This document shows, one piece after another, positions 1 through 5,232 of a DNA stretch of 36,452 nucleotides (position 1 is its first letter; every line of letters starts with the position of its first letter). The notes below the pieces were generated by a model that searched no databases, was not told the DNA's origin, and saw nothing but the letters and a program-made list of their open reading frames with translations. The stretch is taken from positions 1-36,452 of IMG/VR virus record IMGVR_UViG_3300025769_000353; one strand, 5' to 3'. Made by a program: the position numbers and the translations under genes. The stretch comes from a virus.

Positions 1-1
1 T

Positions 2-154
2 TACACGCGTGGGATATCCTCGCAGCTGGCGTTGGAGTTCTCTATACGCCACTGGGTCAACAATTAGATTATAAGCAACAGCTTCCTCTAATCTCGCGTG
101 ATGGCTCTGTAAACTCCTTCGCCCGAATGGTTTGCTACTTGTTTCCTCTTGTTG
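2..154 (-). other. Open reading frame running off the left edge (possible 3' exon or gene fragment)
   Basis: On the minus strand a frame is open from just after a TAG (157-155) to the window edge, about 51 codons. It reads like real protein: Gln/Arg/Glu-rich and containing HHARLEEAVAYN and DPVAYRELQRQL. It has no in-frame ATG or TTG and only an internal GTG with no ribosome-binding site, so it cannot be an ordinary gene start. It may be the 3' exon of an interrupted gene, a fragment, or chance. Family not recognised. Confidence 0.3.
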
Positions 155-540
155 CTACCAAGCAAATTGGTTTGTTATCAAGAGTGCCAGCGTGGTTTCC
201 TCACTCTGCGTGATAGTTTGGTCGTTATCTACGCGTCAATTACCTTTGCCTCTTTCTGTTTTACTAGTGAACGTGCAAGAGAATCCTCTAGGTTTTATAC
301 TTTCGACAAAGTGCCGAAGGTGTGTAGGGTTATCACTCCGCTTACTGCTATCTGCCCGAAAAAGGGACTTAGTGATAGGCTGACTGGTAGAATTGCTACT
401 GCCTTATTAACTGACCGACTAATCAGATATGCACTTACTTTTATGTTCGCAAAATATGTCTGCATATGACTATCAAAACACGCACACTTATTCCTTAACG
501 AGCCCTCCAAGTGTGTAAGAACTAACGGCTATCTTTTATG
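155..540 (-). other. Non-coding, structured stretch
   Basis: No convincing gene is present on either strand; the frames here have poor, hydrophobic composition. The minus-strand transcript from the 687-715 promoter would cross it. It contains several good stems, for example CACACTT/AAGTGTG near 468-512 and AGAGTG/CACTCT near 181-210. Such structure fits an RNA element or an intron, but I found no group I or group II core motif that I would defend. Confidence 0.25.
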
Positions 541-624
541 TCATGCCTGACTTCCTACACTTGTGGCAGTAGGCTCCTTGAGTCGGCTAGAGTTAGGATT
601 ATTTTTTGGCCGAAGCTCAAACAT
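541..624 (-). CDS. Possible 27-aa peptide or first exon
   Basis: This is the first ATG downstream of the 687-715 promoter, with AAAGGA 8 nt upstream of it. The product begins MFELRPKNNP and ends at TGA (543-541). It is hydrophilic with no recognisable domain. It could be a leader peptide or a true short gene. It could also be the 5' exon of a gene whose continuation is the open frame at the left edge, about 390 nt further on. Real but unidentified at best. Confidence 0.3.
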   Translation of the reverse strand: MFELRPKNNPNSSRLKEPTATSVGSQA

Positions 625-686
625 TTATTTTTTCCTTTACAACTCTGCCGTTATTCTGTTTTTGTCTTTTTTCAAAATATAAGTAT

Positions 687-715
687 ATTATACTATGCCT
701 TTAAGGATTTGTCAA
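687..715 (-). promoter_or_regulatory. Sigma-70-type promoter, minus strand
   Basis: On the minus strand TTGACA (715-710) and TATAAT (692-687) are separated by 17 bp, a perfect consensus. Transcription would start near 680 and run toward the left edge. No long gene lies directly downstream, only the 27-aa frame and structured sequence. Confidence 0.75.
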
Positions 716-764
716 GAAAAATTTTAAACTATTTTTCTAATCCCTCCCCGAAGGGCGAAGCACA

Positions 765-1079
765 TTACTGTGCTTCTAGGTGGTCTACTAAGTTCTGTAA
801 ATCAGTTTTAGTAGCTTTGACAATGCTAGGAACTGAAATTCCAAGTGCTGTCTCAATTTGAGCAACGAGTTCTCCTTTTAGAACAACAGGCTCACCTGCT
901 TTTGTCACTCTTGGTTGTGCTTTGTAGACACCTTCTCTACTTAGCTTAGCAATTACACTTCTTGTGTTTTTGCCTAATTTTTCTGCTAGTGCCTCAACTG
1001 TGTCTCTTGTTGGGTTAGCTTCGTAAGCTGAAACCATCATGCTTACATCTTTTTCTGAATAATTTTTTACTGTTGCCAT
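765..1079 (-). CDS. Small helix-turn-helix-like protein of marine phage type
   Basis: A 104-aa protein starting MATVKNYSEKDV. I chose the ATG at 1079 because AAGGAGAAG sits just upstream; a longer frame to 1127 lacks such a site. Residues about 5-55 have the pattern of a resolvase or HTH-type helix bundle (ALAEKLGKNTRSVIAKLSREG), which suggests DNA binding. Similar short proteins are widespread in marine myo- and siphophages, from memory, and their function is unknown. It stands alone behind its own strong promoter, with the stop codon inside a perfect 8-bp stem (GAAGCACA/TGTGCTTC). A regulatory role is inference. Confidence 0.75.
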   Translation of the reverse strand: MATVKNYSEKDVSMMVSAYEANPTRDTVEALAEKLGKNTRSVIAKLSREGVYKAQPRVTKAGEPVVLKGELVAQIETALGISVPSIVKATKTDLQNLVDHLEAQ

Positions 1080-1136
1080 TTCTTCTCCTTTTGCTTTTGT
1101 AAATATTCTTAGTAAATTCCATTTCATAATATAAAT

Positions 1137-1165
1137 ATTATAATTGATTTTTAATCTTTTGTCAA
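1137..1165 (-). promoter_or_regulatory. Sigma-70-type promoter for the HTH-like gene
   Basis: On the minus strand TTGACA (1165-1160), a 17-bp spacer and TATAAT (1142-1137) form a perfect consensus. The start site would be near 1130, giving a leader of about 50 nt before the ATG at 1079. Confidence 0.8.
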
Positions 1166-1175
1166 GTAGTTTTTT

Positions 1176-1311
1176 AAAATACTTTGAGCAAGGTGTCAGA
1201 TTTGTACTGACTTTTACTGACAGAGGCAGGAGTTGAACCTGCTACTTCTCCATGATGAGTGTGCTTCCGTAGTCACTTCTCTGTCACGAGCTACCCTGCT
1301 CAAAGTATTTT
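1176..1311 (-). repeat. 15-bp inverted repeat enclosing the tRNA-like element
   Basis: AAAATACTTTGAGCA at 1176-1190 is the exact reverse complement of 1297-1311. In RNA this forms a 15-bp stem closing the tRNA-like fold. Its 3' side is followed by an A/T-rich run, so it may also act as a terminator or protect the RNA ends. Confidence 0.8.
1219..1285 (-). ncRNA. tRNA-like RNA element
   Basis: On the minus strand a 7-bp acceptor-like stem pairs GACAGAG (1285-1279) with CTCTGTC (1225-1219). The 3' side directly follows a perfect T-arm: GCAGG, loop TTCAACT, CCTGC. A D-arm-like GTG...CAC hairpin containing GG follows the 5' side. The element is only 67 nt because the anticodon-arm position is short (CTC/GAG with a 6-nt loop), and no CCA is encoded. 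I therefore call it tRNA-like rather than a functional tRNA. It could be a degenerate tRNA, a tRNA mimic or an attachment-site relic. Confidence 0.5.
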
Positions 1312-1336
1312 GTCTTTATTTCCAAAAGATACATAT

Positions 1337-1365
1337 ATTATACTGGGCTTTTATACATTTGTCAA
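1337..1365 (-). promoter_or_regulatory. Sigma-70-type promoter for the tRNA-like RNA
   Basis: On the minus strand TTGACA (1365-1360), 17 bp, TATAAT (1342-1337), a perfect consensus. The predicted start near 1330 lies just upstream of the inverted repeat that encloses the tRNA-like fold, so this looks like a dedicated RNA gene. Confidence 0.75.
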
Positions 1366-1742
1366 ACGTTAGCGTGAAAAATCATAAATTAACTGACGCG
1401 AATTCTCGGGGGCCGGACGCGAAACCTCGACGGGGTCGCCCAAAATTTCCTCTTTTTTCGTAGCAAAACTCTTGCAAACTTTAACAAATTATGATAAACT
1501 ATGAATAAGATTATTATACCCGCGCAAACTCTGCATAATTAGACTACTTCTCACTTTAGCACTCGCGCGGGGCGTTTTTCGTACTTTCACTACTTAGTTT
1601 CAGCACTGCACTCGGCGCAAGCGTCGCGAACCCCGACCAAAAGCCTCTGTTTATGCGGGGTTGCTCTACCTGTTTTGCAGCGCCCCCTACCTCGGTGAAA
1701 GACCTGTCTATCTAAAAAGAGGGATTAATTTGCGCGTACGTA
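1366..1742. other. Gene-free, GC-rich hairpin region
   Basis: No plausible gene on either strand. It is clearly richer in G and C than the coding regions and holds several stems: CCCGCGC/GCGCGGG (about 1519-1577, followed by CGTTTTT) and AACCCCG/CGGGGTT (about 1629-1662). Its composition resembles 2102-2280. Function unknown; it may belong to the replication or packaging control region. Confidence 0.4.
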
Positions 1743-1771
1743 TTGACAGGCGAGAAAAGGTGTGATAAAAT
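1743..1771 (+). promoter_or_regulatory. Sigma-70-like promoter, plus strand
   Basis: TTGACA (1743-1748), 17 bp, TAAAAT (1766-1771). It is followed at once by CGGCGC and a tight hairpin, an arrangement repeated at the 4717 promoter (TAAAATCGGCGC). No plus-strand gene lies directly downstream. Confidence 0.45.
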
Positions 1772-1783
1772 CGGCGCCAAAAT

Positions 1784-1799
1784 GGGGACAAGCGTCCCC
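1784..1799 (-). terminator. Hairpin after the 47-aa gene
   Basis: A perfect 6-bp stem GGGGAC/GTCCCC with a 4-nt loop lies just beyond the stop of the 1806-1949 gene and is followed on the minus strand by ATTTT. It may end that transcript. On the other strand it sits at the start of the 1743 promoter's transcript, so it could be an operator or attenuator instead. Confidence 0.5.
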
Positions 1800-1805
1800 G
1801 TTTGG

Positions 1806-1949
1806 TTATCTAAGTTTGCTTAGAACCCAGAGCATTGTGTCGATGTTTGCTCTTTGTAGAGAGTTGACAATTGTCTGCTCTACGCCTCTTGCTTCTAGCA
1901 TTTTGATAACTTCTTTTTTGGTTGGTTTTTTAGCTTTTTCGTTTTTCAT
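1806..1949 (-). CDS. 47-aa hypothetical protein
   Basis: A short gene with ATG at 1949, a strong AAGGAG 6 nt upstream, a good promoter and a terminator-like hairpin behind it, so I am fairly sure it is real. The Lys-rich N-terminus (MKNEKAKKPTKKEV) is followed by a predicted amphipathic helical part (IKMLEARGVEQTIV). No family recognised. Its promoter overlaps the left flank of the DnaA-box-like repeats, which makes a role near replication or early regulation plausible but unproven. Confidence 0.7.
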   Translation of the reverse strand: MKNEKAKKPTKKEVIKMLEARGVEQTIVNSLQRANIDTMLWVLSKLR

Positions 1950-1975
1950 TTCGTTCTCCTTAATTTGTATATACT

Positions 1976-2003
1976 ATTATAGGGATTTTTAAACGCGAGT
2001 CAA
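1976..2003 (-). promoter_or_regulatory. Sigma-70-type promoter for the 47-aa gene
   Basis: On the minus strand TTGACT (2003-1998), 16 bp, TATAAT (1981-1976). It diverges from the plus promoter at 2073, with the DnaA-box-like repeats in between. Confidence 0.75.
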
Positions 2004-2023
2004 GGAATATCTTGTGCAATTTC

Positions 2024-2054
2024 TGTGGAAATTCTGTGGAAATCCTGTGGATAA
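2024..2054 (+). other. Candidate replication origin: three phased DnaA-box-like repeats
   Basis: TGTGGAAAT (2024), TGTGGAAAT (2035) and TGTGGATAA (2046) repeat with exactly 11-bp spacing, one helical turn. The third is a perfect consensus DnaA box (TTATCCACA on the other strand). An AT-rich tract (2055-2072) follows, and divergent promoters flank the array. This is the classic layout of a DnaA-dependent origin or a DnaA-regulated promoter. That the host DnaA binds here is inference. Confidence 0.55.
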
Positions 2055-2072
2055 GTTTTTTTAAAATTTTTC

Positions 2073-2101
2073 TTGACACCCGATCAGATTCGTGTTATAA
2101 T
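2073..2101 (+). promoter_or_regulatory. Sigma-70-type promoter, plus strand
   Basis: TTGACA (2073-2078), 17 bp, TATAAT (2096-2101), a perfect consensus, immediately right of the DnaA-box-like repeats. It could supply an origin-activating or primer transcript, since no good gene follows. Confidence 0.75.
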
Positions 2102-2281
2102 AGACCTGGGACAGAACTTTTAAAAGCGCGCGGCGGGGCAAGAAAGACTTTGCTTTTGCACTTAGCTTTTGCACTGGCGCAGATGCGCACTTCATTTTAT
2201 CACTTCACTACTCTACTCGGCGCGCAAGCGCGCGGGTGTCTCTGAAAGTCGGGCAGGGGGTATTCCCCAAAATCATTGGCG
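2102..2281 (+). other. Gene-free transcribed stretch with direct and inverted repeats
   Basis: Downstream of the 2073 promoter I see no credible gene. There is a tandem direct repeat of GCTTTTGCACT (2152 and 2165, 13-bp period), a GC-rich hairpin around 2219-2236 (CGCGC/GCGCG) and GGGG-TATT-CCCC near 2256-2268. It may be a structured RNA or part of the origin. Confidence 0.35.
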
Positions 2282-2351
2282 AAAAAAAAGTGAGAGGGGA
2301 AGTCCAGCAATCAGTTTGATATAATCTCGCTGTATGAGTCCTTTCCCTCTC
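2282..2351 (-). terminator. Long-stem intrinsic terminator, minus strand
   Basis: On the minus strand GAGAGGGAAAGGACTC (2351-2336) pairs imperfectly with GACTTCCCCTCTC, followed by eight T's (2289-2282). It would end the transcript from the 2590-2618 promoter after about 300 nt. Confidence 0.6.
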
Positions 2352-2418
2352 GGGGTGGGTTTGGGGGTGTGTGTCCTCTGTTTCTTGCCCTTTCGCCCGT
2401 TATTGATTTTGAGTTCAT
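2311..2418 (-). CDS. Possible 35-aa protein within a short transcript
   Basis: A short transcription unit runs from the 2590-2618 promoter to the 2282 terminator. Within it one frame is open for 87 codons (2574-2311), Arg/Asn/Glu-rich and protein-like. The only in-frame ATG is at 2418, giving a 35-aa product that begins MNSKSITGERAR; its ribosome-binding site is weak and the stop lies in the terminator loop. The unit may instead be a non-coding RNA of about 300 nt. Confidence 0.3.
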   Translation of the reverse strand: MNSKSITGERARNRGHTPPNPPREGKDSYSEIISN

Positions 2419-2589
2419 TCTCTGTATTGCTCTTAGAAAGTTCGATTTCTCGGTTCTATCTTTTGAGCGTTGGAGGTGGTCGAATCTTCTAGCGTTCCTT
2501 TTCAGGTCGGTTGAGTCGGTTGCCCTTCTCGGTTGCCTTGCTTGGAGTTCCTTCCGATTTCGGTTGTTTCCCTCTCAATCAATATAAAT

Positions 2590-2618
2590 ATTATAAGGGT
2601 TTTTTGTTATCGTGTCAA
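2590..2618 (-). promoter_or_regulatory. Sigma-70-type promoter, minus strand
   Basis: On the minus strand TTGACA (2618-2613), 17 bp, TATAAT (2595-2590), a perfect consensus. It lies just beyond the end of the small membrane protein gene and starts a separate short unit. Confidence 0.75.
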
Positions 2619-2631
2619 CAATTATTTTAAA

Positions 2632-2802
2632 TTAATTTAAAAATATTTCTTCGATTATTATGCCACCCATAGCAACAAAAAAAGCGATAACAAAAAAAGA
2701 AATAACAAGGGCAGAAAATAAATCTTGTTTTTTATCTTGCATTAAAACAAGAGAAAAAAGAAAAATAATAATATAAAAAATAATCATTCCTAGCGTTTCC
2801 AT
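2632..2802 (-). CDS. 56-aa protein with two membrane segments
   Basis: The product starts METLGMIIFY. Two hydrophobic helices (about residues 5-21 and 30-51) are separated by a charged turn (MQDKKQD), and the tail is short and acidic. Size and hairpin topology resemble class II-type holins, but many small phage membrane proteins look like this. A TATAAT (2814-2809) ends 6 bp before the ATG, so the message may be leaderless; no ribosome-binding site is visible. It was too short for routine ORF calling but has clear membrane-protein composition. Confidence 0.6.
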   Translation of the reverse strand: METLGMIIFYIIIFLFSLVLMQDKKQDLFSALVISFFVIAFFVAMGGIIIEEIFLN

Positions 2803-2839
2803 ATTGCGATTATATCATAAAAAAATATTTTTAAAAGTC

Positions 2840-2868
2840 TTGACATTTTCGGCGTTTCGTGTTATGGG
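2840..2868 (+). promoter_or_regulatory. Promoter-like element TTGACA-17-TATGGG
   Basis: TTGACA (2840-2845), 17 bp, TATGGG (2863-2868). The same TTGACATTT...CGTGT...TATGGGGT pattern recurs at 5628. It reads into the left inverted-repeat arm. The -10 is poor for sigma-70, so this is either a weak promoter or a repeated phage-specific element. Confidence 0.4.
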
Positions 2869-2886
2869 GTTTAAGAAATCGTGCGT

Positions 2887-2974
2887 GGTTTAAGATATGT
2901 TTATTTGTTTATCTGTTTAGATATAAACATATCTTAAACCATGTTTCCCTTTTTGTCAAGTTTTGTGACAAATA
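2887..2974. repeat. Left arm of a long inverted repeat
   Basis: The arm contains an 18-bp perfect palindrome half (GGTTTAAGATATGTTTAT, 2887-2904) and its complement (2923-2940), then an inner part matching TTTTTGTCAA and TTTTGTGACAA. The whole arm, including the loop, is found in inverted orientation at 4568-4655 with only a few differences. Each arm is therefore itself a cruciform. Confidence 0.85.
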
Positions 2975-3027
2975 TTTTTAGTGATTTCTCATACCATAAA
3001 ATGAGCAAAAAGTCAAGTCTTTTTTTG

Positions 3028-3058
3028 AAAAAAAAATTTGGGGGATTTCTCCCCCAAA
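3028..3058 (-). terminator. Intrinsic terminator of the cassette operon
   Basis: On the minus strand a perfect 9-bp stem TTTGGGGGA/TCCCCCAAA (3058-3050 and 3045-3037) with a 4-nt loop is followed by a run of T's (3036-3028). It lies 20 bp after the last gene of the operon. Confidence 0.85.
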
Positions 3059-3077
3059 CCATCGCGGGATTATGCGA

Positions 3078-3317
3078 TTATGAAATTTCGCCTTTTGAGA
3101 ATTGGCAGTTTAATTGTTTATGCCATTCTGTATAGAGGAAATCCCAATTTTTGCGAATATATCGAAAAAGATTTTTATATGGTTTCTCCTTATAAATTCT
3201 TCTTTCTCTCCCATTCTCCGAATACATGATTTTACAAAAATCATAAAATAAATTTCTTTCCATTTCTGAATCAAAATATTTATTTTTAATATTAAAATTA
3301 AATTCTAGCTGTTTCAT
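3078..3317 (-). CDS. 79-aa hypothetical protein
   Basis: Last gene of the four-gene minus operon. Its ATG overlaps the stop of the phosphatase gene (ATGA), and AAGGGGGT serves as ribosome-binding site. The protein is charged and aromatic-rich (FRYIRKNWDFLYTEW), with no signal peptide or membrane segment. I do not recognise the family. Translational coupling to the HAD phosphatase suggests a shared job. Confidence 0.7.
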   Translation of the reverse strand: MKQLEFNFNIKNKYFDSEMERNLFYDFCKIMYSENGRERRIYKEKPYKNLFRYIRKNWDFLYTEWHKQLNCQFSKGEIS

Positions 3318-3838
3318 ATTTTACCCCCTTTTGAATTATAATAATCAGCGTCATAAACATGAGCATATCTTAAAGTCTGAATCTCATCTCTATTTTCTTT
3401 CGAATCATCAACAAAAGCAACAAAGGGATTTTTTATCTCATTGTGTCTTAAAATAAAATCAACAAGTTGAGATTTTTTCAATTTCCCTGTTGCTTGTGTG
3501 TTGCTTGGTGGTCTTTGTATTAAGTAATGATATTTAACACCCCTTAAAAATAAAACCAAAGGCAACCACCATTTTTTTGCCCTTGCTGTTTGAATAACAA
3601 CCATAAAATTTTTATCATAATAATAATTTTTTATGGAATAAAACAAAGGCAATTTTTTTGTTAAAAGATTTCTAAAAAATGAATTATCCTTAATGAATTT
3701 TTTTAAGTCATAATCTTTTTCATAAGTTCCCACCGATTCAAAAATTGTATTGTCAATATCAAAAACAATTATATTTGTTGGTGGCGATTCATTTTTCTGA
3801 ATCGCCCTTAATTTCCATCGTAATAAGTTATTTTTCAT
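3314..3838 (-). CDS. HAD-superfamily phosphatase
   Basis: A 174-aa protein with the HAD signature. The nucleophile motif I DxD is at D27/D29 in VFDIDNTI, the motif II Thr is T84 in VVIQTAR, a motif III lysine is near K121-K122, and the motif IV acidic pair is D144/D145 in FVDDSKEN. The small size with no large cap resembles the 3'-phosphatase domain of polynucleotide kinases and phage 5'-nucleotidase-like HADs; the substrate cannot be told from sequence. AAAAGGGG precedes the ATG. It overlaps the GIY-YIG-like gene by 11 nt, so the nuclease and phosphatase are probably made together. DNA or RNA end processing is a reasonable inference. Confidence 0.8.
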   Translation of the reverse strand: MKNNLLRWKLRAIQKNESPPTNIIVFDIDNTIFESVGTYEKDYDLKKFIKDNSFFRNLLTKKLPLFYSIKNYYYDKNFMVVIQTARAKKWWLPLVLFLRGVKYHYLIQRPPSNTQATGKLKKSQLVDFILRHNEIKNPFVAFVDDSKENRDEIQTLRYAHVYDADYYNSKGGKI

Positions 3839-4226
3839 TATTTACCCCTTTTAATTTAACGGATAAATAAGCATCTTCATTGTATAATTTTTTAAATGCC
3901 ACCCTTACAAGTCCAAGCATTGAATTTGGATTCATAAAGTACCATTCTGAATAACCTCGCCCTAAATTTTTGTCTTTGAGTTGGTTATCTTTCCAATTCT
4001 TTTGGAGTAGTCCTTTTACAATATCTTCGAGGGCTTTTCCTAAAAGTGTATCAAGTTCGAGAATTACCTCGACATCTTTTTCTCGCCCTTTCCATTTTCC
4101 ACCAAAGCCAAAACCTAAAATCCTTTTTTCTAGTTGGTCTTTAGTTTCTCCGATTTTAGAAATATAATCATCAGACCTATTTTTTAAAGCTAAAACATAT
4201 AATTTCTGTTTTTTTAATCTTTGCAT
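3828..4226 (-). CDS. GIY-YIG-like (T5orf172/MUG113-type) nuclease
   Basis: A 132-aa protein. Residues 9-36 follow the GIY-YIG pattern: Y10-V-L, then K24-I-G26, then the catalytic-type Arg in EKR35I. A later E94 in SEWYFMN matches the metal-ligand Glu of the T5orf172 subfamily (typically GEWF). The first Tyr is in YVLAL and the second motif is KIG, as often seen in this subfamily. It would cut DNA, either as a homing or restriction-type nuclease or in host-DNA breakdown. The start is supported by AAGGATAAGGGA upstream. It sits inside the inverted-repeat cassette, which fits a mobile or homing role. Confidence 0.65.
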   Translation of the reverse strand: MQRLKKQKLYVLALKNRSDDYISKIGETKDQLEKRILGFGFGGKWKGREKDVEVILELDTLLGKALEDIVKGLLQKNWKDNQLKDKNLGRGYSEWYFMNPNSMLGLVRVAFKKLYNEDAYLSVKLKGVNNEK

Positions 4227-4238
4227 AATCCCTTATCC

Positions 4239-4415
4239 TTATTTAGTAATTAATTTTAAAAAATCCATGTTTAGATTTCTATTTTTCTGTTCCCATTTAG
4301 GATAGCATTTGTTCAATTCAGCTATTGTAAATGTAATCGTTTTATTATCATCTAATTTTTCAACCTTTTCTATTAGTTGTGGTTTAGTGATTCTTTTTTC
4401 TTTTTTATCTGCCAT
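4239..4415 (-). CDS. 58-aa hypothetical protein, first gene of cassette operon
   Basis: I place the start at 4415 (MADKKEKRITKP) because AAGGAG lies 8 nt upstream; the longer frame to 4481 would run through the promoter. It is Lys-rich and helical, with no known domain. It could be a small DNA-binding regulator of the cassette, which is only a guess. Confidence 0.65.
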   Translation of the reverse strand: MADKKEKRITKPQLIEKVEKLDDNKTITFTIAELNKCYPKWEQKNRNLNMDFLKLITK

Positions 4416-4452
4416 TTTTATTTTCTCCTTATTTAAAATATTAGATGTATAT

Positions 4453-4481
4453 ATTATAAAAAAATGTTCCATGTAGAGCAA
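4453..4481 (-). promoter_or_regulatory. Promoter of the cassette operon
   Basis: On the minus strand TTGCTC (4481-4476), 17 bp, TATAAT (4458-4453), about 38 bp upstream of the first start codon. The -35 is weaker than in the other minus promoters. Confidence 0.55.
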
Positions 4482-4524
4482 TATTTTAAGGCGTTAAAAA
4501 GTGCATTTATTTTTAATTTTTCTA

Positions 4525-4553
4525 TTGACATTTTAGCAAAAATCGTGTAGGAT
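4525..4553 (+). promoter_or_regulatory. Promoter-like element TTGACA-17-TAGGAT
   Basis: TTGACATTTT (4525) and, 17 bp later, TAGGAT (4548-4553) preceded by TCGTG, sharing features with the elements at 2840, 4717 and 5628. It reads into the right inverted-repeat arm. Confidence 0.35.
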
Positions 4554-4567
4554 TTTTTGCATTTTTT

Positions 4568-4655
4568 CTTGTCACAAAAGTTGACAAAAAAGCGAACATG
4601 GTTTAAGATATGTTTATATCTTAAACAAGATAAACAAATAAACATATCTTAAACC
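4568..4655. repeat. Right arm of the long inverted repeat
   Basis: The 18-bp palindrome halves are at 4600-4617 and 4638-4655. Reading the reverse complement reproduces the left arm in order: half-palindrome, loop TTGTTTATC-TGTTTA-GAT with two extra bases, second half, ATGTT, then the TTTTGTCAA and TTTTGTGACAA blocks. Confidence 0.85.
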
Positions 4656-4716
4656 AAGCTTCCCAAAACAAACAGACCAAGCCAAAAATAGGCATTAAAT
4701 TAATTTGAAAAAACCC

Positions 4717-4745
4717 TTGACATTTTATGGCAGATAGTGTAAAAT
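4717..4745 (+). promoter_or_regulatory. Sigma-70-like promoter of the plus-strand early genes
   Basis: TTGACA (4717-4722), 17 bp, TAAAAT (4740-4745), followed by CGGCGC. The predicted start near 4752 puts a Fur box over the first transcribed bases. The first gene is about 165 nt downstream, at 4916; a closer promoter in the AT-rich run at 4863-4900 is also possible. Confidence 0.6.
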
Positions 4746-4755
4746 CGGCGCGGCT

Positions 4756-4776
4756 AAATGAGAATCATTCTCATTT
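4756..4776. promoter_or_regulatory. Fur box (ferric uptake regulator operator)
   Basis: A 21-bp palindrome with core AATGAGAATCATTCTCATT, a 10-1-10 inverted repeat. It contains the 7-1-7 Fur motif TGAGAAT-C-ATTCTCA of strong proteobacterial Fur sites. It starts about 10 bp after the -10 of the 4717 promoter, an ideal place for repression by iron-loaded host Fur. As an RNA it would also form a hairpin, so a structural role cannot be excluded. Confidence 0.7.
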
Positions 4777-4915
4777 GGAAATCTATCATATGTTGCCTAA
4801 AAAGTCAAGAAAAAAGCATAAAATAAAGTGTATATTTAACGCGTCAAATAGTTGCATTATGTGTTGATATTTTATATTATATATGTATGTTAATTAATAA
4901 GGAGATATAAATAAC

Positions 4916-5038
4916 ATGAAAAAATATAGTAAAGTAAAAAGAAATGAGCCCGATTATCTATTAAGCTTTTTCTTTGGTGGCGTGGCTGTCTTAGTTGCAG
5001 TTGCATTGTTTACATTAACTTATCATGGGGTGCTATAA
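4916..5038 (+). CDS. 40-aa single-pass membrane protein
   Basis: Product MKKYSKVKRNEPDYLL followed by one hydrophobic helix (about residues 16-36). AAGGAG lies 11 nt upstream of the ATG. The positively charged N-terminus predicts a cytoplasmic N-terminus with a C-terminus near the periplasm. The stop overlaps the next ATG (TAATG), so it is coupled to 5038. Holin-like size, but function unknown. Confidence 0.65.
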   Translation: MKKYSKVKRNEPDYLLSFFFGGVAVLVAVALFTLTYHGVL

Positions 5039-5229
5039 TGAAAAGATATGTAGTAAAAATGGAATTCTTTGTTTGGGCTGATAGTGATGAAGAAGCTATT
5101 GCAATCGCTGAGAGCAAAGCAAAAAAGGAAAATGAATATAATGATAATAGAGCAAATATAACAGAAGTATCAAGCAATAATTTTGGTAGCTTTATTATGA
5201 ATAAAATCTATCCATTAATAAGGGGGTAA
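5038..5229 (+). CDS. 63-aa hypothetical protein
   Basis: Product begins MKRYVVKMEFFVWADSDEEA. Its beta-strand plus acidic-helix pattern (DSDEEAIAIAESKA) resembles small phage proteins of the DpnD/PcfM-type fold, a loose resemblance only. Its start overlaps the stop of the upstream gene. Cytoplasmic. Second gene of the Fur-box-associated cluster. Confidence 0.65.
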   Translation: MKRYVVKMEFFVWADSDEEAIAIAESKAKKENEYNDNRANITEVSSNNFGSFIMNKIYPLIRG

Positions 5230-5232
5230 AAA

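Noticed and set aside
132-469. Two plus-strand open frames (83 and 106 aa)
   Set aside because: Hydrophobic, Cys/Ser-rich and unlike the window's real proteins; no ribosome-binding site, and the promoter in this area faces the other way.
295-510. Minus-strand 71-aa frame
   Set aside because: Composition looks like non-coding sequence and it ends inside a hairpin-rich stretch; no ribosome-binding site.
1219-1285. Functional amber-suppressor tRNA
   Set aside because: No proper 7-nt anticodon loop can be folded, and TAG is a normal stop in several genes here.
2369-2587. Plus-strand 72-aa frame
   Set aside because: It is the complement of a more protein-like minus-strand frame with its own promoter and terminator.
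2941-3229. Plus-strand frames of 63-64 aa
   Set aside because: They cross the inverted-repeat arm and the terminator and lie opposite a real operon.
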